A stretch of DNA of 14,136 bases from Candidatus Bathyarchaeota archaeon (lineage in GTDB: Archaea; Thermoproteota; Bathyarchaeia; Bathyarchaeales; DTEX01): assembly GCA_021162225.1 (NCBI GenBank), contig JAGGZB010000002.1:1-14136 (forward strand). Reading direction: 5' to 3'. The translations under genes and the position numbers were made by a program. Numbering within the stretch: the stretch's first letter is position 1; each line of letters begins with the position of its first letter. This document shows positions 7,193-13,744 of the stretch, piece after piece. Under the pieces are notes generated by a model. The model was given only the letters and a program-made list of their open reading frames with translations, was not told the origin of the DNA and searched no databases.

Positions 7193-7229
7193 GGATGAAA
7201 CACGCGCCGGGGCTGCCTCTGGAAATGCA

Positions 7230-8243
7230 TTATTTTAGGGGTCTAATCTTTAGACCTTCGGATCTGATCTCCTCTCCCTGCTCCTTAAGGATGCGAGATA
7301 CGTTCTCCATGGTTACGGCGGTTGTCGTTCCAACGGCGGTTACGCAGGAGGCGCCAGCGGCTTCTCCTTCCATCAGAATTACAACCAGATCTTCTTCGGG
7401 CATCGATGACACTTCTAGCTGTTCCCGATCCATAGCTTCGAGGATCCCGTGAATGATCCCTGCGCATAGGGCGTCCCCGGCTCCCGTTGGATCTACAACT
7501 GGAACCTTAAAGGCTGACATCTCAAAGATTGCTTTCTCCGACACTGCGACTAACCCGTCTTCTCCAAGACTCACGACAACGATGTCTGCTCCCTTCTTCT
7601 TTAATTTGACCGCAGCTTCACGCGGGTCTTTCCTGCCAGTTAGCTCCTGCGATTCATCTGCATTACAGTGAAAGATGCTGATCCATTTCATAGCTTCCCT
7701 TATGAAATTCCATCCATGCATGTATGGCTTTACGGGATCTATGAATGTTATGCAGCCTATATCCCTTGCTTTCTGAAGGACCCTTGAGAGTTGCTTGTCA
7801 AGTCTCTTCGTTATTCCAACGCCTCCAGCATAGAAGATTTTGGGCTTCTCCTCTTCTAGAACCTCGATGACGTATTCCGGGTCCAAGTAAAAGTTTGCTC
7901 CGATATCTGCGTGGAATCTTCTATCTTCGCCGGAGACGACGAGTATCAGATCCTTAGAGGTTCCGGCTTCGGATACTCTTTGAAGATGAGTCTTAACCCC
8001 ATTCTCCTCAAGGAGTCTCTCCAGAAAATCTCCGAAAATATCTTCTCCAACTGCTCCGGTGGCGCTGACGTCGCCTTCGCGGATTCCGAGCTTCCTCAAA
8101 TCTATGGATACATTGCCACAGTGACCGCCCATGTGAACCTCTATGCCTTCCGAAGCATACGTGATTTCGCCTGGAGACGATATTTTAGGAAGACCAGCAG
8201 CTATCAAATCAACTACCAGGATCCCCGCACATGTAACAAGCAT
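7230..8243 (-). CDS. PfkB/ribokinase-family carbohydrate kinase
   Basis: ATP-dependent sugar or nucleoside kinase of the ribokinase fold, cytoplasmic. The N-terminal PfkB signature GGHCGNVSIDLRKLG starts near residue 39, ADESQELTG matches the usual N-x-x-E segment, and the C-terminal signature VVDPTGAGDALCAGI has the anion-hole GAGD at 254-257 with the catalytic Asp257. The substrate is not determinable. The open frame extends to 8273, but the ATG at 8243 is preceded by GAAGAGGAGT at optimal distance and gives MLVTCAGILVVDL, a normal family start (338 codons including the stop). A TATA-like GCTTATAAGG lies at 8305-8314 on this strand. It is the upstream gene of a possible kinase-trm5 transcript, though with no obvious functional link. 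2-Keto-3-deoxygluconate, ribose or adenosine kinase are all possible. Confidence 0.9.
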   Translation of the reverse strand: MLVTCAGILVVDLIAAGLPKISSPGEITYASEGIEVHMGGHCGNVSIDLRKLGIREGDVSATGAVGEDIFGDFLERLLEENGVKTHLQRVSEAGTSKDLILVVSGEDRRFHADIGANFYLDPEYVIEVLEEEKPKIFYAGGVGITKRLDKQLSRVLQKARDIGCITFIDPVKPYMHGWNFIREAMKWISIFHCNADESQELTGRKDPREAAVKLKKKGADIVVVSLGEDGLVAVSEKAIFEMSAFKVPVVDPTGAGDALCAGIIHGILEAMDREQLEVSSMPEEDLVVILMEGEAAGASCVTAVGTTTAVTMENVSRILKEQGEEIRSEGLKIRPLK

Positions 8244-8249
8244 GCAATA

Positions 8250-8259
8250 CTCCTCTTCC
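8250..8259 (-). promoter_or_regulatory. Shine-Dalgarno placing the PfkB kinase start at 8243
   Basis: The minus strand reads GGAAGAGGAG, 6 to 7 nt before the ATG at 8243. It lies inside the longer open frame, where it would encode the acidic VEEE tail. Confidence 0.5.
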
Positions 8260-8410
8260 ACTATGCATCTCAAACTACGATTACTTGAATTCTCCGAAAC
8301 ACTACCTTATAAGCAAGCCTCTAATATAATCTCACCCCCAACACACTTCTATCAAACGACCATAATCGCCAATCTACCACCAATTAAAAACAGCACTTCC
8401 CGCAGTTATA

Positions 8411-8440
8411 TCAAAGACCCAAAGATCAACCAGACCCAAA
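8411..8440. repeat. Near-tandem direct repeat next to the double TATA
   Basis: AGACCCAAA occurs at 8415-8423 and again at 8432-8440, 17 bp apart. Each copy is preceded by ATCAA (directly, or with two extra C). The pair ends 9 bp before the palindromic TATA element, where a regulator-binding site could be. Confidence 0.45.
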
Positions 8441-8448
8441 CCCGCCGC

Positions 8449-8467
8449 CTATATAAAGTTTATATAG
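8449..8467. promoter_or_regulatory. 19-bp perfect palindrome formed by two opposed TATA boxes
   Basis: CTATATAAA-G-TTTATATAG is a perfect 9+1+9 inverted repeat, so each strand reads TATATAAA. It could be a bidirectional promoter, or a TATA box overlapped by a dimeric repressor site. Toward the kinase it would give a leader of about 190 nt. On the plus strand it would drive RNA antisense to the decayed amidohydrolase. Confidence 0.5.
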
Positions 8468-8626
8468 AATTTTTTTCTATGCACCAAAAAGCATCTGGAA
8501 AACTTGATAAGTCATGAAGCATGGACGAAACTCTAAAGGCTAAAGCCTGATCGATGAGAAGCAAATCTTCGACCTTCCTCATTTAGATGATTCTTCAATT
8601 TCCATCTGAAAGTGTTTGGAGCTCAA

Positions 8627-9079
8627 CTAAATGAATGGTTGGAGAAGCCTTTCCGCGTTTCGATGTAGAATGTTATGGCGATCTTCATCTGTTATCCTTG
8701 AGAACAAAACGCAGCCTATTCCGTAATGCGGATCAAACTATGGCAGATCTGTTCCGAACAATATTTTTTCCGAGCCCGCTTTCTTCACCATCAATTCATA
8801 CAATGACCCTAAAGCAGTTTTAGTCATCAAATATTTATGCTCTGAAGGAAAGGCGCGGAATGCATGTATGTTCTTAGCCTTCATCACCTCTATAATCTCT
8901 TCAAACAGTATCTTATTGCCCACAACCGGAGAGTCCTCACGTTGCCTAGAATGAAAAACAACTGCTTCATCAATGCCGTAAAAATCCATCTCTTTCAGGA
9001 GATCCCGAGCGGTCTCGGCGTATCTTAGGGGCTTAATCATAGGTTTACCGAAGCTTGCATTACAATCAAAAAGCTTCAA
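8627..9079 (-). pseudogene. Decayed amidohydrolase (TIM-barrel metal-dependent hydrolase) with internal losses and an amber codon
   Basis: The frame begins MKLFDCNASFG, continues with an ETARDLLKEMDFYGIDEAVVFH segment typical of amidohydrolase-2-type proteins, then joins HAFRAFPSEHKYL and SEKILFGTDLP with far too little between them. Intact relatives are about 280-300 aa, but this frame has 113. The TAG at 8738-8740 follows GTDLP, where Trp is expected. Beyond it the same frame continues for 36 codons with FDPHYGIGCVLF and DEDRHNILHRNAERLL, the expected C-terminus, ending at TAG 8627-8629. The start is a TTG with a well-placed GGGAGGTG (9085-9092), so translation signals survive. Loss of the barrel core implies no enzyme activity. 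It lies 85 nt behind the enolase-family gene in the same direction. Readthrough as pyrrolysine is unlikely, because other genes here also stop at TAG. Confidence 0.8.
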
Positions 9080-9084
9080 CTATA

Positions 9085-9092
9085 CACCTCCC
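9085..9092 (-). promoter_or_regulatory. Intact Shine-Dalgarno of the decayed amidohydrolase
   Basis: GGGAGGTG on the minus strand lies 5 nt before TTG 9079. It supports the TTG start and suggests the decay is recent. Confidence 0.55.
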
Positions 9093-9164
9093 GTGCCTTT
9101 ATTCCCTTAAGCATAAGCCTACTTCATCGCTCAGAACTTTTACGTACTAATTGCTTTCCAATAT

Positions 9165-10298
9165 TTATCGTCTATCTATACGATACTCCTCTATTACATC
9201 TTCATTCAACTCTATGCCTAGACCTTCTCCATCCGGAATAGCTAAGTATCCATTAACTGCTTCGAAGGGCCTCTTGACTAATTTATAGATCAAGGGGCTT
9301 TCGGTTCTCCGGAATTCTAGCAGAGAAGCATTCGGCATAGATGCGACTAGATGCAAATTAGCCGCGATATTAATAGCCGTGCTAAAACCATGAGGAACCA
9401 CCATCATGTTCCACATGTATGCTAAATCGCATATCCTCTTCACCTCAGATAAACCACCCGCCTTTGACACATCCGGCTGCAATACATCAACGGCACGGCG
9501 GATTATCCAATCTTTGAAACCCCAACGCGTATACTCACCCTCCCCAGCCGCAATCCATACATCCGACTTCTGCGTTAACATAATATAGCCTTCAATATCA
9601 TCTTGTGGAAGGGGCTCTTCTAACCAGTAAATGTTATACTTCTTAAAGCGTTCAGCCATTTTAATAGCATAGGGCAAAGACCAGTTTACCATCCTTCCAA
9701 CGTCCACCATCAAATCAATTTTTGGACCTAAGATTTCCCTAATTATCCTGACCGCCTCTTCGTCTCTGTCCGCATCGAGACCAAAGGCTTTCTCCCATGT
9801 CTGTCCCCATCCATATTTTACAGCCGTAAACCCTTGTTCAACATATTTTCTTCCTTCCTTTCCTGAAGACTCCGGATCATCCATGTTGAATATAAGGCTC
9901 GCGTAGACTCGTATCTTGTCTCTAAACTTGCCGCCCAGCAGTTTATGTACGGGCTGATGGAGATATTTACCTGCGATATCCCAAAGAGCTATATCGATTG
10001 CGCTGAGAGCATATATGGCGATTCCCCGCCGTCCATACCACTCAGAGTACTGATAAAGCTTGTACCATATCTTTTGAATATTCAGGGGATCCTCACCTTT
10101 CAGCCGCGGCGCGAATCCTCTCTCAATTATAGCCTTAGCCGCAAAGGAAGCTTCGTCACTCTCACTATGCGTGCAACCTTCGCCTATTCCAGCTATCCCC
10201 TCATCCGTCTCTATCTTAACAATAAGTGAGCTAGGCGCAGATGCAATGGACGGTTCAGGACTACGCACCACTATTGCTTCAATATCTTTAATTTTCAT
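9165..10298 (-). CDS. Enolase-superfamily enzyme, mandelate racemase-like (probable acid-sugar dehydratase or racemase)
   Basis: Divalent-metal enzyme that abstracts a proton alpha to a carboxylate. It has the N-terminal capping domain (about 1-125) and the barrel domain (about 130-377). The likely metal ligands are D199 (LMVDVGR), E227/E228 (WLEEPLPQDD) and E253 (AAGEGEY). The catalytic His-Asp dyad is H303 (VVPHGFS) with D276 (LQPDVSKAGG), which places it near the mandelate racemase subgroup. K161 in AVKYGWG matches the first lysine of the KxK motif, but the second is Gly, so one general base seems missing, as in some dehydratases. The substrate is unknown; sugar acids are most likely. It lies 56 nt behind the creatininase-family gene and 85 nt ahead of the decayed amidohydrolase, with all three on the minus strand. 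The weak start context has no clear ribosome-binding site. Confidence 0.9.
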   Translation of the reverse strand: MKIKDIEAIVVRSPEPSIASAPSSLIVKIETDEGIAGIGEGCTHSESDEASFAAKAIIERGFAPRLKGEDPLNIQKIWYKLYQYSEWYGRRGIAIYALSAIDIALWDIAGKYLHQPVHKLLGGKFRDKIRVYASLIFNMDDPESSGKEGRKYVEQGFTAVKYGWGQTWEKAFGLDADRDEEAVRIIREILGPKIDLMVDVGRMVNWSLPYAIKMAERFKKYNIYWLEEPLPQDDIEGYIMLTQKSDVWIAAGEGEYTRWGFKDWIIRRAVDVLQPDVSKAGGLSEVKRICDLAYMWNMMVVPHGFSTAINIAANLHLVASMPNASLLEFRRTESPLIYKLVKRPFEAVNGYLAIPDGEGLGIELNEDVIEEYRIDRR

Positions 10299-10354
10299 GA
10301 GTCATCGCCAAAAGTTATCCCCCTTTAAGATGATAAATTTTCTGCAGCATGACG

Positions 10355-11155
10355 TTAATGATGATCCTTTCGCGGAGGCACTTCCCTAGCTCTGAACTCT
10401 CGAATGAACTCTACAAGAGAAGCCACATAAGACTTAAACGCTTTCTTTCCTTTCTCCCTTGAAGCTTTTGTAGGATCTCCCAACACACCAGTCGAAGACA
10501 ATCTGCTCCACCAATCCATAAACTGCACTCTTCCCCCTGAGATCCCGAAACTTTTCTGTCCTGCCTCTACACCCCACCTGATAAATCTCGATTTGGGAAA
10601 ATTCCAATCTCTTCTTGCCTTACTCATATCTACCAATTTAGGTTCCACATACAACATTAATGACGTCTCTAATTCGCCTCCATGAGCAGATTCTCCTTCA
10701 AGGATATCGAAAACTTCCGGAGCCAGAGAAAGATAGGTTAATGAGGCACAGATAGCTGGCGTCTCAAGCGTTATCCGTCTCGCCGCGATCTCCATCAACG
10801 CTGCGTTGCTACCATGCCCATTCACAATTATCATCTTTCTAAATCCGTGATGCGCCAAGCTCTTGCCTATATCAATCACAAATCTGATTAAAGTTTCATA
10901 GCTTATGTGAATAGTTGCAGGAAAATCAAGATGGTGCTCGTTATATCCATAGTTTACAGGGGGCATAACAACGGTCATCTCAGGTATCTCCATCGCAGCG
11001 GCCTTGCAAATCTCATAAGCCAACAACGCATCCGTCCTAGTCGGCAAATGTAAACCATGCTGTTCAGTTGACCCCACCGGTATCAGAGGAACCTTGCCTT
11101 TCTCAGCGGCTTCTTTAACCTCAGGCCAAGTCATATCGCCATAAAGGATCTTCAT
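10355..11155 (-). CDS. Creatininase-family amidohydrolase
   Basis: Zn/Mn-dependent hydrolase of cyclic or linear amide bonds. The metal-site motifs are complete: VGSTEQHGLHLPTRTDA with E31, H33 and D42, NGHGSN with H114, and AHGGELETS with H158 and E161. Length (266 aa) is normal. The family includes creatininase, the archaeal formamidopyrimidine deformylase ArfB and mycofactocin MftE, and the substrate here cannot be assigned. There is no flavin or mycofactocin biosynthetic context. It heads the minus-strand trio with the enolase-family gene and the decayed amidohydrolase, and lies downstream of the GAF-domain gene with a 119-nt gap that contains a perfect 18-bp palindrome. The ATG start matches the family N-terminus (LYGDMTWPEV). 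Confidence 0.92.
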   Translation of the reverse strand: MKILYGDMTWPEVKEAAEKGKVPLIPVGSTEQHGLHLPTRTDALLAYEICKAAAMEIPEMTVVMPPVNYGYNEHHLDFPATIHISYETLIRFVIDIGKSLAHHGFRKMIIVNGHGSNAALMEIAARRITLETPAICASLTYLSLAPEVFDILEGESAHGGELETSLMLYVEPKLVDMSKARRDWNFPKSRFIRWGVEAGQKSFGISGGRVQFMDWWSRLSSTGVLGDPTKASREKGKKAFKSYVASLVEFIREFRAREVPPRKDHH

Positions 11156-11195
11156 AACTAACCTTCCTATACCGCCACCAACAGAAACTCTGTCT

Positions 11196-11213
11196 CTTAA
11201 TTAGATAATTAAG
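11196..11213. promoter_or_regulatory. Perfect 18-bp palindrome upstream of the creatininase-family gene
   Basis: CTTAATTA-GA-TAATTAAG is an 8+2+8 inverted repeat, 40 nt before the ATG. The AT-rich arms could be or overlap the TATA box, which would put transcription start near 11175. A dimeric regulator bound here would block it. A smaller hairpin, ACAGA-AAC-TCTGT, lies at 11181-11193 in the predicted leader. A second TATA-like element, ATTTTATACC on the minus strand, is near 11263-11272. Confidence 0.5.
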
Positions 11214-11274
11214 CTTTTCACGTGGTATTCACATTTTCTACACGTCATAATGAAAAAGATTCGGTATAAAATCA

Positions 11275-11760
11275 CTAATTATCATAAGTATCATTCGATC
11301 TTCCTTCATCACCCGAAAAGACATATCCAAGGATTCTTTCAAGCCATTCACGGTCTCTTTCATCAAAGCTTCCCAATTCTTTACTGTCAACGTCGAAAAC
11401 TGCGATTATGTTGCCTTTACTGTCGAATACTGGCAATGCGATTTCTGATTTAGACCTCGGGTCACACGTTATATGCCCGGGAAACTTTCTCACATCAGGC
11501 ACTATTATTGTTCTTCTCTCCTTTATGGCTCTTCCACAAACACCGGTCATCGCTATTCTGTTACATGCCGGCGGCCCCATTGAGGGGCCCAATTCCAAAA
11601 ATTCGCCTCTAGGAAAGTAGAAGCCAACCCAGAAATAGTATGGAATTCTCTTCTTGAAAACCTTACATATGATCTCCATCTTCTCGTGAATGTCCATGTC
11701 TTTAAGCTTCTCAGTTATCTCTTTGAAGCATTCTTCATAGATTCCAGATTTATTGGTCAT
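11275..11760 (-). CDS. GAF-domain free methionine-(R)-sulfoxide reductase (fRMsr family)
   Basis: Reduces free methionine-R-sulfoxide to methionine using active-site cysteines and a disulfide reductant. A single GAF domain fills the 161-aa protein. YYFWVGFY (41-48), GPPACNRI, GVCGRA and FPGHITCDPRSKSEI match the fRMsr pattern. C66, C75 and C99 correspond to the three cysteines of the Escherichia coli enzyme (C84, C94, C118), and VFDVDSKELGSFDERD matches the usual C-terminal stretch. No other signalling domain is fused, so the enzymatic reading is better than a sensor role. It is the first minus-strand gene upstream of the creatininase-family gene. The tail after about 150 is polar and poorly conserved-looking. 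A TATA-like ATTTTAAAA lies at 11832-11840. Confidence 0.88.
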   Translation of the reverse strand: MTNKSGIYEECFKEITEKLKDMDIHEKMEIICKVFKKRIPYYFWVGFYFPRGEFLELGPSMGPPACNRIAMTGVCGRAIKERRTIIVPDVRKFPGHITCDPRSKSEIALPVFDSKGNIIAVFDVDSKELGSFDERDREWLERILGYVFSGDEGRSNDTYDN

Positions 11761-12096
11761 TCCATGTTATCTCCCCATATCGCCAGCCTTTCATGAAGCC
11801 TTGGAAGCATCATTGGGAAGAGAAGCTTACCATTTTAAAACCTTCTCTATGAAGCCCGCAGCAATCTATAATCCTATTTAAGCCGCAAATAAAAGTTCTT
11901 GTATAATCCATATAGTTAGGTGTCGCCATTTCATATTTAAAATCCATAACGACTATGCTTGTAGCATTAAAGGCTACCCGATTCAAGATAATCATGAAGA
12001 TTCCTTTTTAACCATAAAGCCAACCTTCACACAATATTTTTTCAAATAGAGAAAGCCATATCTATCAGTCGAGTAACTAGAGATTCAGAGACCAAA
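11761..12096. other. Divergent intergenic region between the GAF gene and the GGT-like gene
   Basis: This 336-nt AT-rich stretch should hold both promoters. For the GAF gene, ATTTTAAAA at 11832-11840 is the best TATA candidate, flanked by the inverted repeat AGAGAAG (11819-11825) and CTTCTCT (11842-11848). For the plus strand, CAATATTTTTTC near 12032-12043 is a weak candidate. A 61-codon frame on the minus strand (11810-11995) starts MIILNRVAFNATSIVV; it has no recognisable family, and I do not call it a gene. No RNA gene seen. Confidence 0.45.
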
Positions 12097-13653
12097 ATGG
12101 TTTTAAAAGCCCCCTTCATGGGCCAATTGGGAGGAGTATCTTCGGAGCACCCCTTAGCCTCAGTTGCTGGCTATAGAGTTCTACGTGAAGGCGGAAACGC
12201 TGTTGATGCAGCAGTTACAGTCAGTTTAACATTAGCTGTAACTCAGCCTCATCTCGGATCTTTAGGAGGAGACTTCTTCGCATTGATCTTTGAATCCTCA
12301 ACGGGAAAAGTTCATTGCATAAATTCAAGTGGATGGAGTCCAAAAAAGCTGAACTGTGAATTTTTAAGGGAGACGGGATTTAACGGGATACCTGTAGCTT
12401 CTCCCCACGCTGTTGTTGTTCCCGGCTTAATCAGTGGACTGCAAAAGATCCATGAAAGATTTGGAACATTTGAATTCGATGAGCTTGCGAAGCCCTCAAT
12501 CACACTAGCTGAGAAAGGATTTCCGATAAGCTATGGGCTTTCAAAAGCTATAAAGCGAAGCTGCAGTAAGCTCACAGATACAGCTGTGAAGAACTACTTC
12601 TTTAAAAATGGAAGACCATTAGAGGCAGGGGAAATCCTTGCTCAAAAACCGTTAGCTAAAGTTTTACGTAGCATAGCATCTGATCCACGAATCTTCTATG
12701 AAGGATGGATTGCGGAAAGCTTATGCGAATTCCTCAATTCAAAGGGAGGGGTCTTCGAGTTTGATGATTTTAAGGATTTCGAAGGAGAATGGGTCGATCC
12801 TCTTAGATCCGCTTACAGAGATTTCGAGGTTTATGAGGTGCCTCCTAACAGTCAAGGAGCTATAACGCTTCTGATGCTAAATATTCTTGAAAATTTTGAT
12901 CTACGAGATCTGGGGCTCTTAGAGGCAAAAAGGATCCACTTCTTTGTTGAAGCTGCGAAAAGAGCTTATTTAGATAAAAATCAATATTTGGCTGACCCCC
13001 GCTTTGCTGAAATTCCCCTCGAAAAGATTCTATCAAAGAGCCACAGTAAAGAATTGGCGGAGACCATTGAGGAAGAAAGCGTCTTGTTCGATGTTCACTT
13101 GAAACCTGGAGACACAACCAACTTTGTCGTCATAGATGAATGGGGGAACATAGTCTCTGCGATTCAAAGCATATTCCACATCTTCGGATCAGGACTATTA
13201 GATCCTGAAACAGGCATACTTCTAAATTCTAGGGCTTCATACTTCAACTTCTCAGGTCCGAATAGACTTGAGCCTAGAAAACGACCCTTGCACACATTAT
13301 CTTCCGTGATCGCGATCTCCGAAGGGAGAGATGAGTATTTAGCTGTAGGAACAAGCGGGGGAGATTATAGGCCGCAACAGCATGCTTTGTTATTGACTAA
13401 CTTCATCGATTACGGTTTAGACCTACAAAGTGCCGTGGAGCTACCGAGATTTCTATGGAACGGAGATGCAAAAATACTCATAGAAGAAGGTTTTCATGGG
13501 TTAGACGTCTTAAAAAGGATTGGGCATCAACCGATCGTTCAAGACTATCCTAGCAAAACGGGAGTTGCCCATTGCGGCTTAAGAAAAGGGAAAGTCACTA
13601 TGCTCTCAGCCGACATAAGGGGAGACGGTCTCCCAATAGGACTTATCAGTTAA
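12097..13653 (+). CDS. Gamma-glutamyltransferase-like Ntn hydrolase, without signal peptide
   Basis: Member of the gamma-glutamyltranspeptidase fold family, made as a precursor that cuts itself to free a catalytic Thr. The N-terminal large-subunit part shows HPLAS, LREGGNAVDAAV (29-40) and GSLGGDFFALIF (54-65). The predicted cleavage and nucleophile is T340 in PGDTTNFVVID, followed by GNIVSAIQS, FGSGLLDPETGILLNSR and the C-terminal GTSGGDYRPQQH. Length 518 aa is complete. There is no signal peptide or lipobox, so it should act in the cytoplasm, unlike secreted bacterial GGTs. The segment where classical GGTs carry the glutamate-binding Arg (xxRExxP) reads SSGWSPKKL, without that Arg. A non-glutamyl substrate is therefore plausible, as in the family member oxamate amidohydrolase HpxW. 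Its promoter region is divergent from the GAF gene. Confidence 0.9.
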   Translation: MVLKAPFMGQLGGVSSEHPLASVAGYRVLREGGNAVDAAVTVSLTLAVTQPHLGSLGGDFFALIFESSTGKVHCINSSGWSPKKLNCEFLRETGFNGIPVASPHAVVVPGLISGLQKIHERFGTFEFDELAKPSITLAEKGFPISYGLSKAIKRSCSKLTDTAVKNYFFKNGRPLEAGEILAQKPLAKVLRSIASDPRIFYEGWIAESLCEFLNSKGGVFEFDDFKDFEGEWVDPLRSAYRDFEVYEVPPNSQGAITLLMLNILENFDLRDLGLLEAKRIHFFVEAAKRAYLDKNQYLADPRFAEIPLEKILSKSHSKELAETIEEESVLFDVHLKPGDTTNFVVIDEWGNIVSAIQSIFHIFGSGLLDPETGILLNSRASYFNFSGPNRLEPRKRPLHTLSSVIAISEGRDEYLAVGTSGGDYRPQQHALLLTNFIDYGLDLQSAVELPRFLWNGDAKILIEEGFHGLDVLKRIGHQPIVQDYPSKTGVAHCGLRKGKVTMLSADIRGDGLPIGLIS

Positions 13654-13744
13654 ACACGTCTAATCATCTATGAAGAATAAAATATTTCAGGAATATAAAA
13701 GAAGATTTTAGGGAACCGCTGGTACCATATTTAGCGCTATTCAG

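Larger units (their letters stand above)
8244..8626. other. Gene-free 383-nt stretch between the PfkB kinase and the decayed amidohydrolase
   Basis: This holds the kinase ribosome-binding site and TATA-like box (8305-8314), a near-tandem repeat at 8411-8440 and the palindromic double TATA at 8449-8467. The stretch from about 8320 to 8450 is strongly strand-biased, with C and A rich on the plus strand. A 40-codon ATG-to-TAA frame exists on the minus strand (8460-8582) but has no ribosome-binding site and I recognise nothing in it. I see no tRNA or known RNA gene. Confidence 0.5.

Noticed and set aside
8460..8582. 40-codon minus-strand frame (starts MRKVEDLLLIDQ) behind the decayed amidohydrolase
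   Set aside because: No ribosome-binding site, and it runs into the palindromic TATA. Its composition is plausible, but nothing supports expression.
8519..8600. C/D-box-like elements (CCTGA, CGATGAG) and small hairpins in the 8.5-kb gap
   Set aside because: The box order and spacing do not form a C-D'-C'-D layout, and the hairpin stems are only 4-5 bp.
8738..8740. TAG read as pyrrolysine in the amidohydrolase
   Set aside because: The gene also lacks its central barrel, Trp (TGG) is the expected residue, and nadK, pelota and others here use TAG as a normal stop.
11810..11995. 61-codon minus-strand frame in the GAF/GGT-like divergent region
   Set aside because: No ribosome-binding site or recognisable family. 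It covers both the GAF gene's probable promoter and the flanking repeats, so it is more likely chance in AT-rich DNA.
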